Positions 1-6,612 of a stretch of 9,280 nucleotides of DNA are shown here, in pieces; positions within the stretch are counted from its first letter, which is position 1; the number at the start of each line of letters is the position of its first letter. The DNA comes from Fidelibacterota bacterium UBA1134 (lineage in GTDB: Bacteria; Fidelibacterota; Marinisomatia; Marinisomatales; S15-B10). The notes under the pieces were generated by a model. That model made no database searches. It was not told the DNA's origin and saw only the letters and a list, made by a program, of their open reading frames with translations. The DNA lies in contig DCAL01000108.1 in the NCBI GenBank assembly GCA_002311975.1, forward strand, positions 420 to 9,699, read 5' to 3'. The position numbers were made by a program, and so were the translations under genes.

Positions 1-893
1 CGCTCATAAGCAAGTTCATCTCGGCCGTCATGAATCCCGGTCATGAAGTCCTCTATCCCAATCCCGGCTACCCCATCTACGAATCCCAGATTGAATTTCA
101 GGGGGGCGTTGCCGTCCCGTACGGCTACGTTCAGACGAAGGAAGGATTCGCTATCGATATGGACAGGCTTTTTCGTTCTATCACAGACAGGACGACGATT
201 TTGATATACAATAATTATCAGAATCCCATCAGCGCCGAATCCAGCGAAGAGGAGATGAGAATCCTTGCTGAACTTGCAGTTGAGCGTGATTTGTGGGTTT
301 TTTCTGATGAAGCCTACTTTGAGATGCGCTACGGCGGTAAACCGCAATCCATCGTGGCGTTGCCGGGGATGCTGGAACGCACCGTGATTCTCTATACTTT
401 TTCCAAAAAGTTCGCCATGACAGGGTGGCGCTTGGGGGCAGGCATCGGACCGGAGAAGGTGATCAAAGTTATTACCAAGTTGAATACGAATCACGAATCG
501 TGCTCTAACCACTTCATTCAGTGGGCCATGGTGGACGGGCTCAACGGTGATCAGTCAGGACCGGAAAGAATTCTCGAAATTCTTAAAGAGCGCAGAGACG
601 CTGCTGTGGACGCTCTCAACGGCATCAACGGCATTGACGTCGCCCTCCCCAACAGTACCTTCTATCTCTTTCCCAATGTTACCTCTGTCATGGAACGCAA
701 GGGATTTACGGACATCGGCGAGCTTCAGACCGAGGTGCTCCATGAGACGGGAGTCTCCTTCTGCACCCGGAACCATTTCGGCCGACCGCTTGCCGATGAG
801 CAAGATTTTTATATCCGTCTTGCCTATTCTGGCATTGATGTGGAGAATATCGAGGAGGGATTGGGGAGGCTGAAAGAGTACTTCGAGGCATGA
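1..893 (+). CDS. Pyridoxal-phosphate-dependent aminotransferase, class I/II (5' partial)
   Basis: Fold-type I PLP enzyme that moves an amino group between an amino acid and a 2-oxo acid in the cytoplasm. The reading frame is open from the left edge (first full codon at base 3), so the ATG at 30 is an internal methionine. About 296 codons remain; relatives have roughly 390, so some 100 N-terminal residues are missing. Visible landmarks in order are the PNPGYP substrate-side loop, NNYQNP (bases 210-227, normally followed by TG but here by IS), SDEAY (303-317, Asp and Tyr contacting the PLP ring), SKKFAMTGWRLG with the Schiff-base lysine at 405-407, and RLAYSG with the substrate-carboxylate arginine at 816-818. 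The family includes aspartate, alanine and aromatic aminotransferases; substrate cannot be assigned from this fragment. The gene is followed by 61 non-coding bases before gcvT and could be either the upstream operon member or a separate unit. Confidence 0.93.
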   Translation, partial: LISKFISAVMNPGHEVLYPNPGYPIYESQIEFQGGVAVPYGYVQTKEGFAIDMDRLFRSITDRTTILIYNNYQNPISAESSEEEMRILAELAVERDLWVFSDEAYFEMRYGGKPQSIVALPGMLERTVILYTFSKKFAMTGWRLGAGIGPEKVIKVITKLNTNHESCSNHFIQWAMVDGLNGDQSGPERILEILKERRDAAVDALNGINGIDVALPNSTFYLFPNVTSVMERKGFTDIGELQTEVLHETGVSFCTRNHFGRPLADEQDFYIRLAYSGIDVENIEEGLGRLKEYFEA

Positions 894-932
894 AGGTCGC
901 AGTCAGAAACTGAGGTATCAACGATCTTATAA

Positions 933-945
933 AGAACTGTGTTCT
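933..945. promoter_or_regulatory. Short perfect inverted repeat upstream of gcvT
   Basis: AGAAC-TGT-GTTCT is a perfect 5-base inverted repeat with a 3-base centre. It lies 9 bases before the gcvT start, in the only real intergenic gap (894-954). It could be a small operator or a weak hairpin over the ribosome-binding region. A short palindrome of this kind also arises by chance, so this is a candidate only. In the rest of the gap I see no convincing -35/-10 pair; TTATAAA at 927-933 is AT-rich and -10-like, but has no partner I would defend. Confidence 0.2.
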
Positions 946-954
946 GAAGACAAC

Positions 955-2058
955 ATGAAGCAGATAGTGCTGTTTGAAAGACATATCGCCCTCGGCGCCA
1001 AGATGGTTCCTTTTGCTGGTTTTGAGATGCCCATTCAGTACAGCAGCATCCTCGAAGAACACAGCGCCGTGCGCGAAGGGGTTGGGCTGTTCGACCTCTC
1101 CCATATGGGCGAGTTTGAGATCGGCGGCAGTGGCGCCAAACGGTTCCTGCAGAAAGTAACCATCAATGATGTAGCTCGGCTTGAAGTTGGTCAGGCGCAG
1201 TATACCGCCATCTGCAACGAGAACGGGGGAATCATAGACGATTGTGTGCTGTACAGGCAGGAAGACGATTATCTTCTGGTCGTTAACGCTTCCAATATCG
1301 TTAAGGACTATAATTGGCTTAAAAAACATCAGACTAAAGATATCTTGCTGCGAGACATTTCTGATGAAACAACACTTATCGCGGTTCAGGGTCCCGATTC
1401 TCACGCTCTACTTCAGAATCTCTCCGGCGGTTCTGTGAGCGGAAATCTTTCTTTCTATCATCACGCAACAACAATGATTGACGGGATCAAAATTTTCTCT
1501 GCCAGAACCGGTTATACCGGTGAATTGGGCTATGAACTTTATCTCAGGAATGACGATGCTGATAGCCTGTGGAATGCTCTTATGGCAGCGGGCGAATCGT
1601 TTGGCGTAAAGCCTGTCGGTCTCGGCGCCAGGGATACCCTGCGGCTGGAGATGGGATACTCCCTTTACGGCAATGAACTTGACGAATTGACAACACCGCT
1701 CGAGGCAGGGCTCGGCTGGATAACCAAACTTGACAAGGGCAACTTTATCGGACGCGACGCAATTCTCCGATTGAAGTCCGCCGGTATCTCTCGTAAATTA
1801 GTGGCCTTCGAAATGGAAGAACGCGGGATTCCGAGAAACAGCTATCCAATCCTCCGGGACGGTGCGCAAGTAGGTCAGGTCACCAGTGGAACCTTCTCTC
1901 CATCTCTGAAAAAGGGTATCGGCATGGGATTTGTTGTAGCGGAATATGGTAAGCCCGGTTCGAAAATTGCAATCAGCATCCGGGGCGCAGGTGTCAATGC
2001 AGTGATTGTGAAACTACCTTTCTGGGACAGCGGAACATTGAGGAAAGGAATTGAATGA
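955..2058 (+). CDS. gcvT: Aminomethyltransferase, glycine cleavage system T protein
   Basis: Transfers the methylene group from aminomethyl-lipoyl-GcvH to tetrahydrofolate and releases ammonia, in cytoplasmic glycine breakdown. The 367 residues match the usual size of about 365. The start fits the family: ATG is followed a few residues later by LFERHIALGAKMVPFAGFEM. Seen in order are FDLSHMGEFEI (46-56), NENGGIIDD (88-96) containing the catalytic aspartate of the family, ARTGYTGELGYELY (183-196, folate-site region), LGARDTLRLEMG (223-234), and a C-terminal barrel with GTFSPSLKKGIGMGF. No strong Shine-Dalgarno precedes 955 and the frame is open further upstream, but no better start is visible. 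The last four bases are shared with ftsK (ATGA). gcvH and gcvP are not in the window, so the rest of the system must lie elsewhere. Paralogues such as YgfZ or dimethylglycine dehydrogenase domains are unlikely given the full set of GcvT motifs. Confidence 0.95.
   Translation: MKQIVLFERHIALGAKMVPFAGFEMPIQYSSILEEHSAVREGVGLFDLSHMGEFEIGGSGAKRFLQKVTINDVARLEVGQAQYTAICNENGGIIDDCVLYRQEDDYLLVVNASNIVKDYNWLKKHQTKDILLRDISDETTLIAVQGPDSHALLQNLSGGSVSGNLSFYHHATTMIDGIKIFSARTGYTGELGYELYLRNDDADSLWNALMAAGESFGVKPVGLGARDTLRLEMGYSLYGNELDELTTPLEAGLGWITKLDKGNFIGRDAILRLKSAGISRKLVAFEMEERGIPRNSYPILRDGAQVGQVTSGTFSPSLKKGIGMGFVVAEYGKPGSKIAISIRGAGVNAVIVKLPFWDSGTLRKGIE
2041..2049 (+). promoter_or_regulatory. Ribosome-binding site for ftsK
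   Basis: The purine-rich AGGAAAGGA lies 5 bases before the ATG at 2055, inside the 3' end of gcvT. It supports the start that overlaps the gcvT stop as ATGA. Confidence 0.6.
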
Positions 2059-4430
2059 AAGACAGACGCAAAGAAATCATCGGAATTCTCCTCATCGTTT
2101 CATCTCTTTTCGTCCTGCTGAGTCTTTTCACCTACAATTCTGCTGAAGAGCCGTCCATTTCCCAGCACGTTGCCATCTCAAACCGGATGGGCATTCTGGG
2201 CGTCTATGTTTCCCATGCACTCATCAAGATGACCATCGGCTACGTGGCATATGTGATCCCGTTGCTGGGACTCCTCTGGGGTTGGTGGGTATTCAGCAAA
2301 AAGTCGTATGATACAGTTATTCGACTCTCAATACACGGTCTGGCACTTGCCCTGATTCTCTCTGTGGCGCTCGGTCTGCCGGCGGCTGTCCGCGGTATCA
2401 CAGGCTCTACGAGTTACCAGAGCGCCGGCCTCGTGGGAGCCCTTCTGGCGAGACTCCTCCACGACTTTCTCGGCACGATTGGGGCCAGTTTAGTCTTGCT
2501 GGCCGGTACCTTGGTCCTGATTCGGGGCTATTTCAATTGGAAATTCTATCATCCTTTCGAAATGGCATCGGCCTCTCTAAAAACAGTCCTTCGTAAACGA
2601 GATTCAAAAGTCACCGAAAAAGAGAAAGAAAAGGAGAAGCGAGAACACACCGCGGATCTATTGACTAAACTGCAACAAAAGAAGAGGGAAGAAGAGTTTC
2701 TAGATGAAACTGTGCAGGGGTTTGAGGAGGCTCAGGAAGAGCCGCCTTCAGCGCCGGAGAGTGAGCAACCGGTTCAGCCGCTGTCGGTTCCGATAGAGCC
2801 GCCAGAAGAATCGGTTGAGGTAGAAGGGAAAGACGCTGCTCAGATAGAAATGGGGATGGCGGAGACACCCGGACCGGGCAAATCAGGCAGTTTCACAATC
2901 GGAGAGGAAGTAATCGAGGAAGAGGTAGATCTCGATGCTCAGACGGAACGGGTGCCTAAGCGGGAGTATCAGCTCCCCTCCGTCGATATTCTGGACAGGC
3001 ACGAACAGATTGTCATTCCTAGTGCCTCTCACGAAGAACTGGTGGAGAAGGCCAATTTTCTGGTACAATCGCTCATGACGTTTGGCGTGGAAGGAAAAGT
3101 GGTCAACATTTCTCCCGGTCCTATCATCACTCTTTTTGAGGTAGAACCCGCTGAAGGGGTGCGGGTCAACAAGTTCGTGCAACTGGCGGACGATCTCGCA
3201 AGAGTTCTGAAAGCGCCACGCGTGCGCGTGATTGCCCCGATTCCGGGGAAATCTTCAGTTGGCATAGAGATTCCTAATCAGAATCCGTCCATCGTCTATC
3301 TGCGTTCAGTGATCAATTCAGAGAAGTTTGTCAGTTCGGACTCGAAGCTGGCGGTGGCTCTTGGCAAAACCACCAGTGGTGAAAATTTTGTCATCGAACT
3401 TGAGAAGATGCCCCATCTGATGGTAGCGGGAACTACGGGATCGGGGAAATCAGTCTGTATCAATACGATCATTACCAGTATTCTCTATCGTGCGACACCG
3501 GAAGACGTAAGGTTTATCCTGATTGACCCGAAGAAAGTGGAACTGGCGTCCTACCGCTCGGTGGAGAAGCACCACCTGATTACCAGCGATGACATAGATG
3601 AATATGTCATCACCACGCCTGAGAATGCCATCCTTTCGCTGCGTGCGGCAGAGCGGGAGATGAACCGGCGATACGATGTGCTCGCCGATGCTGTGGTAAG
3701 AAACATTCAGGAGTATAATGAAAAGGCGGTTCAGTCCGATGATCTCCCGGTAATGCCCTACATCGTTGTGCTCATTGATGAGCTTGCCGATCTGATGCTC
3801 AGGGCGCCCAAAGAGGTGGAAATTCCAATCGCACGACTTGCTCAGATGGCCAGGGCTGTGGGAATTCATCTTGTTGTCGCTACACAGCGGCCGTCGGTAG
3901 ATGTCATTACCGGTGTCATTAAGGCGAATTTCCCGGCCAGGATTGCATTTCAGGTGGCAACCAAAATTGATTCGAGGACGATCATTGATACAAATGGAGC
4001 GGAAAAACTTCTCGGTAAAGGCGATATGCTGTTCTTGCCGCCGGGCTCATCCGATCCCATTCGAATTCACAACTCCTTCGTCTCGCTTGAAGAAATAAAC
4101 CGACTCGTAAGCCATGTTGAATCTCAGCCGACAGCGGATGAAATTACGTTGGAGGGATCTAAGGTCCAACTGACGGAAGATGGCGGATTGGGAGGGCCCG
4201 CTACCGGGGAAGATGAACTGTTGAAGGATGCGATCCGCCTTGCTGTTACTCATCAGCAGGGATCCATCTCGCTCCTCCAGCGGCGATTCCGGATCGGCTA
4301 CTCTCGGGCAGCCAGGTTGATTGATGAGATGGAACAGCTCGGTATTGTCGGCGCATTTACAGGAAGCAAAGCCCGGGAAGTTCTTGTTGACGAATCCTAC
4401 CTCCAGGTGCTGGATGACGACTCAGCCTGA
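2055..4430 (+). CDS. ftsK: DNA translocase FtsK/SpoIIIE family
   Basis: Septum-anchored hexameric ATPase that pumps DNA during division and helps resolve chromosome dimers with XerCD. The 791 residues are organised in the family order. Four membrane helices lie at about 8-26, 60-80, 91-109 and 138-156. A charged linker (about 170-310) follows, with a Lys/Glu-rich run and then Pro/Glu-rich sequence. The RecA-type motor has Walker A GTTGSGKS (459-466, Lys465), Walker B VVLIDE (Asp575, Glu576) and ATQRPSVDVITG. A C-terminal winged-helix gamma domain occupies about 722-785. The motor loop after Walker A (about 500-525) looks some eight residues longer than in SpoIIIE and resembles Bacteroidota-type FtsK from memory. 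In gamma, the positions that read KOPS in E. coli FtsK (Asn, Arg, Glu) appear here as Ser750, Arg754, Asp757. The linker is much shorter than in E. coli. It overlaps gcvT by 4 bases and lolA by 17. Confidence 0.97.
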   Translation: MKDRRKEIIGILLIVSSLFVLLSLFTYNSAEEPSISQHVAISNRMGILGVYVSHALIKMTIGYVAYVIPLLGLLWGWWVFSKKSYDTVIRLSIHGLALALILSVALGLPAAVRGITGSTSYQSAGLVGALLARLLHDFLGTIGASLVLLAGTLVLIRGYFNWKFYHPFEMASASLKTVLRKRDSKVTEKEKEKEKREHTADLLTKLQQKKREEEFLDETVQGFEEAQEEPPSAPESEQPVQPLSVPIEPPEESVEVEGKDAAQIEMGMAETPGPGKSGSFTIGEEVIEEEVDLDAQTERVPKREYQLPSVDILDRHEQIVIPSASHEELVEKANFLVQSLMTFGVEGKVVNISPGPIITLFEVEPAEGVRVNKFVQLADDLARVLKAPRVRVIAPIPGKSSVGIEIPNQNPSIVYLRSVINSEKFVSSDSKLAVALGKTTSGENFVIELEKMPHLMVAGTTGSGKSVCINTIITSILYRATPEDVRFILIDPKKVELASYRSVEKHHLITSDDIDEYVITTPENAILSLRAAEREMNRRYDVLADAVVRNIQEYNEKAVQSDDLPVMPYIVVLIDELADLMLRAPKEVEIPIARLAQMARAVGIHLVVATQRPSVDVITGVIKANFPARIAFQVATKIDSRTIIDTNGAEKLLGKGDMLFLPPGSSDPIRIHNSFVSLEEINRLVSHVESQPTADEITLEGSKVQLTEDGGLGGPATGEDELLKDAIRLAVTHQQGSISLLQRRFRIGYSRAARLIDEMEQLGIVGAFTGSKAREVLVDESYLQVLDDDSA
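4405..4409 (+). promoter_or_regulatory. Ribosome-binding site setting the lolA-like start
   Basis: AGGTG lies 4 bases before the ATG at 4414. It supports this start over the upstream in-frame ATG at 4321, which lies deep inside ftsK and would put 31 extra non-signal residues before the signal peptide. Confidence 0.5.
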
Positions 4431-5058
4431 TCGGGCAGTCAGCTTTTTTCACGTTCTCAAATTCTTCCCCGTCGTTGTCATCACTCTTGGAGCAGTCGGA
4501 GCGGTAGAACTTCCGGCGGATGCGGATGTCCTCGCTAAGATAGAAAAGGCCCTTCATAATTCCGCCGGCTACCGGTTTGAAGTCAAGTGGAGCTACTCAG
4601 CTCTGGACGATTCATGGGAAGGCCGCGGAACCATGTTCATCCTTGGCAGCGAATATCTGGAACTGATCCTGCCCTATCAGACTATTCTTATCCAGGAATC
4701 GACGATTATGACTCACTATGCCGAAACAGATCAGGTGATCATAGACCACTTTGGCAGGAAGGATCCGTCCAGTTTCTTTTCCATTTTACTGGGCGACTTT
4801 TCGGGATTCGTTCTCCAGACTGTGACCAGAATAGATGACAACAAAGTGCACCTCGGTCTTGCCGCGGAAACTTTGGTCGGTTTTGACAGATTAGATATCA
4901 CTGTGAACTCATCTGACTGGCTTCCTGTCTCTATCAGTGGCGGCATGGGAAATGATGCCCATGTGGCGGTGACGGTGGAGAGCGTATCGATTCTCAAGAA
5001 TGCAGGACAACTCATGAGTAAATCGCTCCAAGGCAGAGAAATAATTGATCTAAGGTAA
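4414..5058 (+). CDS. lolA: LolA-like outer-membrane lipoprotein carrier, periplasmic
   Basis: Probable periplasmic chaperone that takes lipoproteins from the LolCDE transporter and carries them to the outer membrane. From the ATG at 4414 the protein has 214 residues (E. coli precursor about 203). The N-terminus is a signal peptide: positively charged start, hydrophobic core at about 17-29, and likely cleavage after VGA at residue 30. There is no lipobox cysteine, so the product should be soluble. The mature part has the LolA pattern: a helix DADVLAKIEKAL, an antiparallel strand run with GRGTMFI, and the segment ILIQESTIMTHYAETDQVII, which matches the family's 'DGKTLWTYNP...QV' region. Sequence similarity alone is moderate. 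The position directly after ftsK, as in E. coli, strengthens the call. A different LolA-fold carrier, such as a LolA-like factor for glycolipids, is the main alternative. Confidence 0.82.
   Translation: MTTQPDRAVSFFHVLKFFPVVVITLGAVGAVELPADADVLAKIEKALHNSAGYRFEVKWSYSALDDSWEGRGTMFILGSEYLELILPYQTILIQESTIMTHYAETDQVIIDHFGRKDPSSFFSILLGDFSGFVLQTVTRIDDNKVHLGLAAETLVGFDRLDITVNSSDWLPVSISGGMGNDAHVAVTVESVSILKNAGQLMSKSLQGREIIDLR
5052..5056 (+). promoter_or_regulatory. Ribosome-binding site for the GTG start at 5066
   Basis: AAGGT overlaps the lolA stop codon TAA (5056-5058) and lies 9 bases before GTG 5066. A second in-frame GTG follows at 5069 at a less favourable distance, so 5066 is preferred; the two differ by one residue only. 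Confidence 0.4.
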
Positions 5059-5065
5059 TGATACG

Positions 5066-6046
5066 GTGGTGAAGAAGTTTATTATCGGGATGGTCTTTAG
5101 TATCATCGGGCTTTATGTGGCGTTCCGTCAGATTGATCTAGCCGAACTGGGGGGTGCGCTCGCTCAGGCAAGATGGCTGTGGATTCTCGTGGCACTGTTC
5201 TTGATGGTATTCAGCGTCTGGGTGCGAGCCCTCAGATGGCAGATTCTGCTCCTGCCCATGTCTCGCGTGCACGTTTCCGCGGCTTTTTCTTCCACTATGA
5301 TCGGATATTTCGGCAATAGTGTACTGCCGCTCCGTTTGGGAGAATTCATGCGAGCATATGCCATACGCGAAAAAGAAGCTTCTCTCACGGTCGCCAGTGC
5401 ATTTGGCACGATCGTGGTGGAGCGTCTCCTCGATATGACAGGTACCCTGATCCTCGTCATTCTCTTCTTCTCCCTCTATGAAGTTCCCCGCTGGCTGGCC
5501 AATGGGGGGATTTTGCTTGGCGTCATCGTTCTGGGAAGTTTCGCTGTCCTCTGGTGGATATCCAGCACGCATGAGGAGTGGCTGGAGCGAATCGAAAAAA
5601 TGGCGTTGTTGCAACAAGGGTTTGGTCTGAAGGTGAAACATCTGCTTCATTCTTTTTCTCATGGATTGGTGAGTCTCAGACAAACAAAGCACTCCTTGTC
5701 ATTGGCGTTCTACAGTATGTCTTTATGGTTGATCTACTTCACCATAAGCTGGTTGAGCGCTCACGCCCTTGACATCGATATAACTTGGGTGGAGGTGGGA
5801 GTGATACTGGTTTCGACCACCATGGTGATTATGATTCCCTCGGCGCCCGGATTCATCGGTACTTACCACGCTGCCGCCGTTCTGGTGATGGTTGAGCTGT
5901 TTGGCAAAGGTGAATCTGTCTCGCAAGCATTCGCCATTATCAATCATGGCATCGGTTTTGTGCCGCTGGTGGTGATTGGATTTTTCTGCCTGATCAGGAG
6001 TTCAGTTACCCTGAAAGAAGTCAAACCGATAGAGATTGAACCGTGA
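5066..6046 (+). CDS. Multi-pass membrane protein, lysylphosphatidylglycerol synthase TM-region family (flippase-like, UPF0104)
   Basis: Inner-membrane protein of 326 residues with about eight hydrophobic segments, at roughly 4-21, 37-56, 113-137, 147-166, 210-232, 243-260 and two more in the last 70 residues. Two stretches fit the LPG-synthase transmembrane family (PF03706; relatives YbhN, AglD and the membrane half of MprF). One is GYFGNSVLPLRLGEFMRAY near 79-97, followed by FGTIVVERLLDM. The other is the C-terminal PSAPGFIGTYHAAAVL. There is no soluble aminoacyl-transferase domain, so it is not a full MprF and should not lysinylate lipids itself. Members are thought to move or expose lipid-linked substrates across the membrane; the substrate here is unknown. 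It follows lolA by 7 bases and shares GTGA with gmhB, which suggests an envelope role. The start is GTG. Confidence 0.85.
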   Translation: MVKKFIIGMVFSIIGLYVAFRQIDLAELGGALAQARWLWILVALFLMVFSVWVRALRWQILLLPMSRVHVSAAFSSTMIGYFGNSVLPLRLGEFMRAYAIREKEASLTVASAFGTIVVERLLDMTGTLILVILFFSLYEVPRWLANGGILLGVIVLGSFAVLWWISSTHEEWLERIEKMALLQQGFGLKVKHLLHSFSHGLVSLRQTKHSLSLAFYSMSLWLIYFTISWLSAHALDIDITWVEVGVILVSTTMVIMIPSAPGFIGTYHAAAVLVMVELFGKGESVSQAFAIINHGIGFVPLVVIGFFCLIRSSVTLKEVKPIEIEP

Positions 6047-6612
6047 ATCATCCTGAAGCGCGGACAATTGTTTTTCTGGACAGAGACGGGACATTGAATC
6101 CTGACCCGGGTTATATTCCATCACTGGATCAGTTTCAGTTTTTCCCGGATACAGTTAGCGCCCTGAAGAGTCTCAACGATCGGGAGTACGCTTTCGTAAT
6201 TGTCACTAATCAATCAGGTGTCGCCAGAGGGAAGATTAAGCCCACGGATCTGGATGATATTCACCGCTTTATTGAGGATCAGTTCAAAACGGAGGGAATC
6301 CCGCTTCTGGGCGTGTATGTTTGTCCCCATCACCCCGATGACGGATGCCGATGCCGCAAACCGGAAATATCACTCTTTGAACAGGCGGTGAAGGATCACT
6401 CGATTAATCTGGATCGGTCTTATATTATCGGTGACTCTGAAGCGGATATCAAAGCCGGCAAAGCACTATCTATGAAGACCATTCTTGTCCGTACAGGAAA
6501 TGGAAGACTTACGGCGAAAAAACTGGCAGAAGCTATGGTAGAGTCCGATTTTTTGGGTGACAACTTGACTGAATGCATTGAATTCATAATGAGAGACAGG
6601 AGTTCTGCGTGA
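6043..6612 (+). CDS. gmhB: HAD-IIIA phosphatase, D-glycero-D-manno-heptose 1,7-bisphosphate 7-phosphatase type
   Basis: Cytoplasmic phosphatase expected to remove the 7-phosphate from heptose 1,7-bisphosphate on the way to ADP- or GDP-heptose for LPS or S-layer sugars. The 189 residues show every HAD landmark: FLDRDGTLN (nucleophile Asp13, acid/base Asp15), VTNQSGVARG (54-63, motif II), the zinc loop CPHHPDDGCRCRKP (94-107; ligands Cys94, His96, Cys102, Cys104; Lys106 motif III), and IGDSEADIKAG with Mg-binding Asp131 and Asp135. The zinc loop is the short C-x-H-x5-C-x-C form, which is also found in the histidinol-phosphatase half of HisB, so that activity is the main alternative. No other heptose or histidine gene is in view. 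The start is GTG inside the preceding stop; no ATG near the N-terminus is as good. Confidence 0.87.
   Translation: MNHPEARTIVFLDRDGTLNPDPGYIPSLDQFQFFPDTVSALKSLNDREYAFVIVTNQSGVARGKIKPTDLDDIHRFIEDQFKTEGIPLLGVYVCPHHPDDGCRCRKPEISLFEQAVKDHSINLDRSYIIGDSEADIKAGKALSMKTILVRTGNGRLTAKKLAEAMVESDFLGDNLTECIEFIMRDRSSA
6598..6602 (+). promoter_or_regulatory. Ribosome-binding site for ddl
   Basis: AGGAG lies 6 bases before GTG 6609, inside the end of gmhB. It is the strongest Shine-Dalgarno in the window and fixes the GTG start that overlaps the gmhB stop. Confidence 0.7.

Noticed and set aside
706..1404. 232-codon open frame on the minus strand across the aminotransferase end and gcvT.
   Set aside because: It is antisense to two well-supported genes, shows no recognisable domain and has a composition typical of a shadow frame.
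2611..2645. Purine-rich low-complexity tract in ftsK, considered as a DNA repeat.
   Set aside because: It is explained by the Lys/Glu-rich linker that is normal for FtsK proteins.
3423..3431. GGTAGCGGG resembles the core of the RfaH ops element, of interest given the NusG paralogue.
   Set aside because: It encodes the residues leading into the FtsK Walker A motif and is not in an operon leader, so chance similarity is the better explanation.
4321..4413. Upstream in-frame extension of the lolA-like frame to ATG 4321.
   Set aside because: It lies wholly within ftsK, places 31 non-signal residues before a clear signal peptide, and the ATG at 4414 has its own AGGTG.
5138..5692. 184-codon open frame on the minus strand opposite the membrane protein gene.
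   Set aside because: It is very rich in His, Glu and Gln, as expected from the complement of hydrophobic codons, with no domain or supporting start context.
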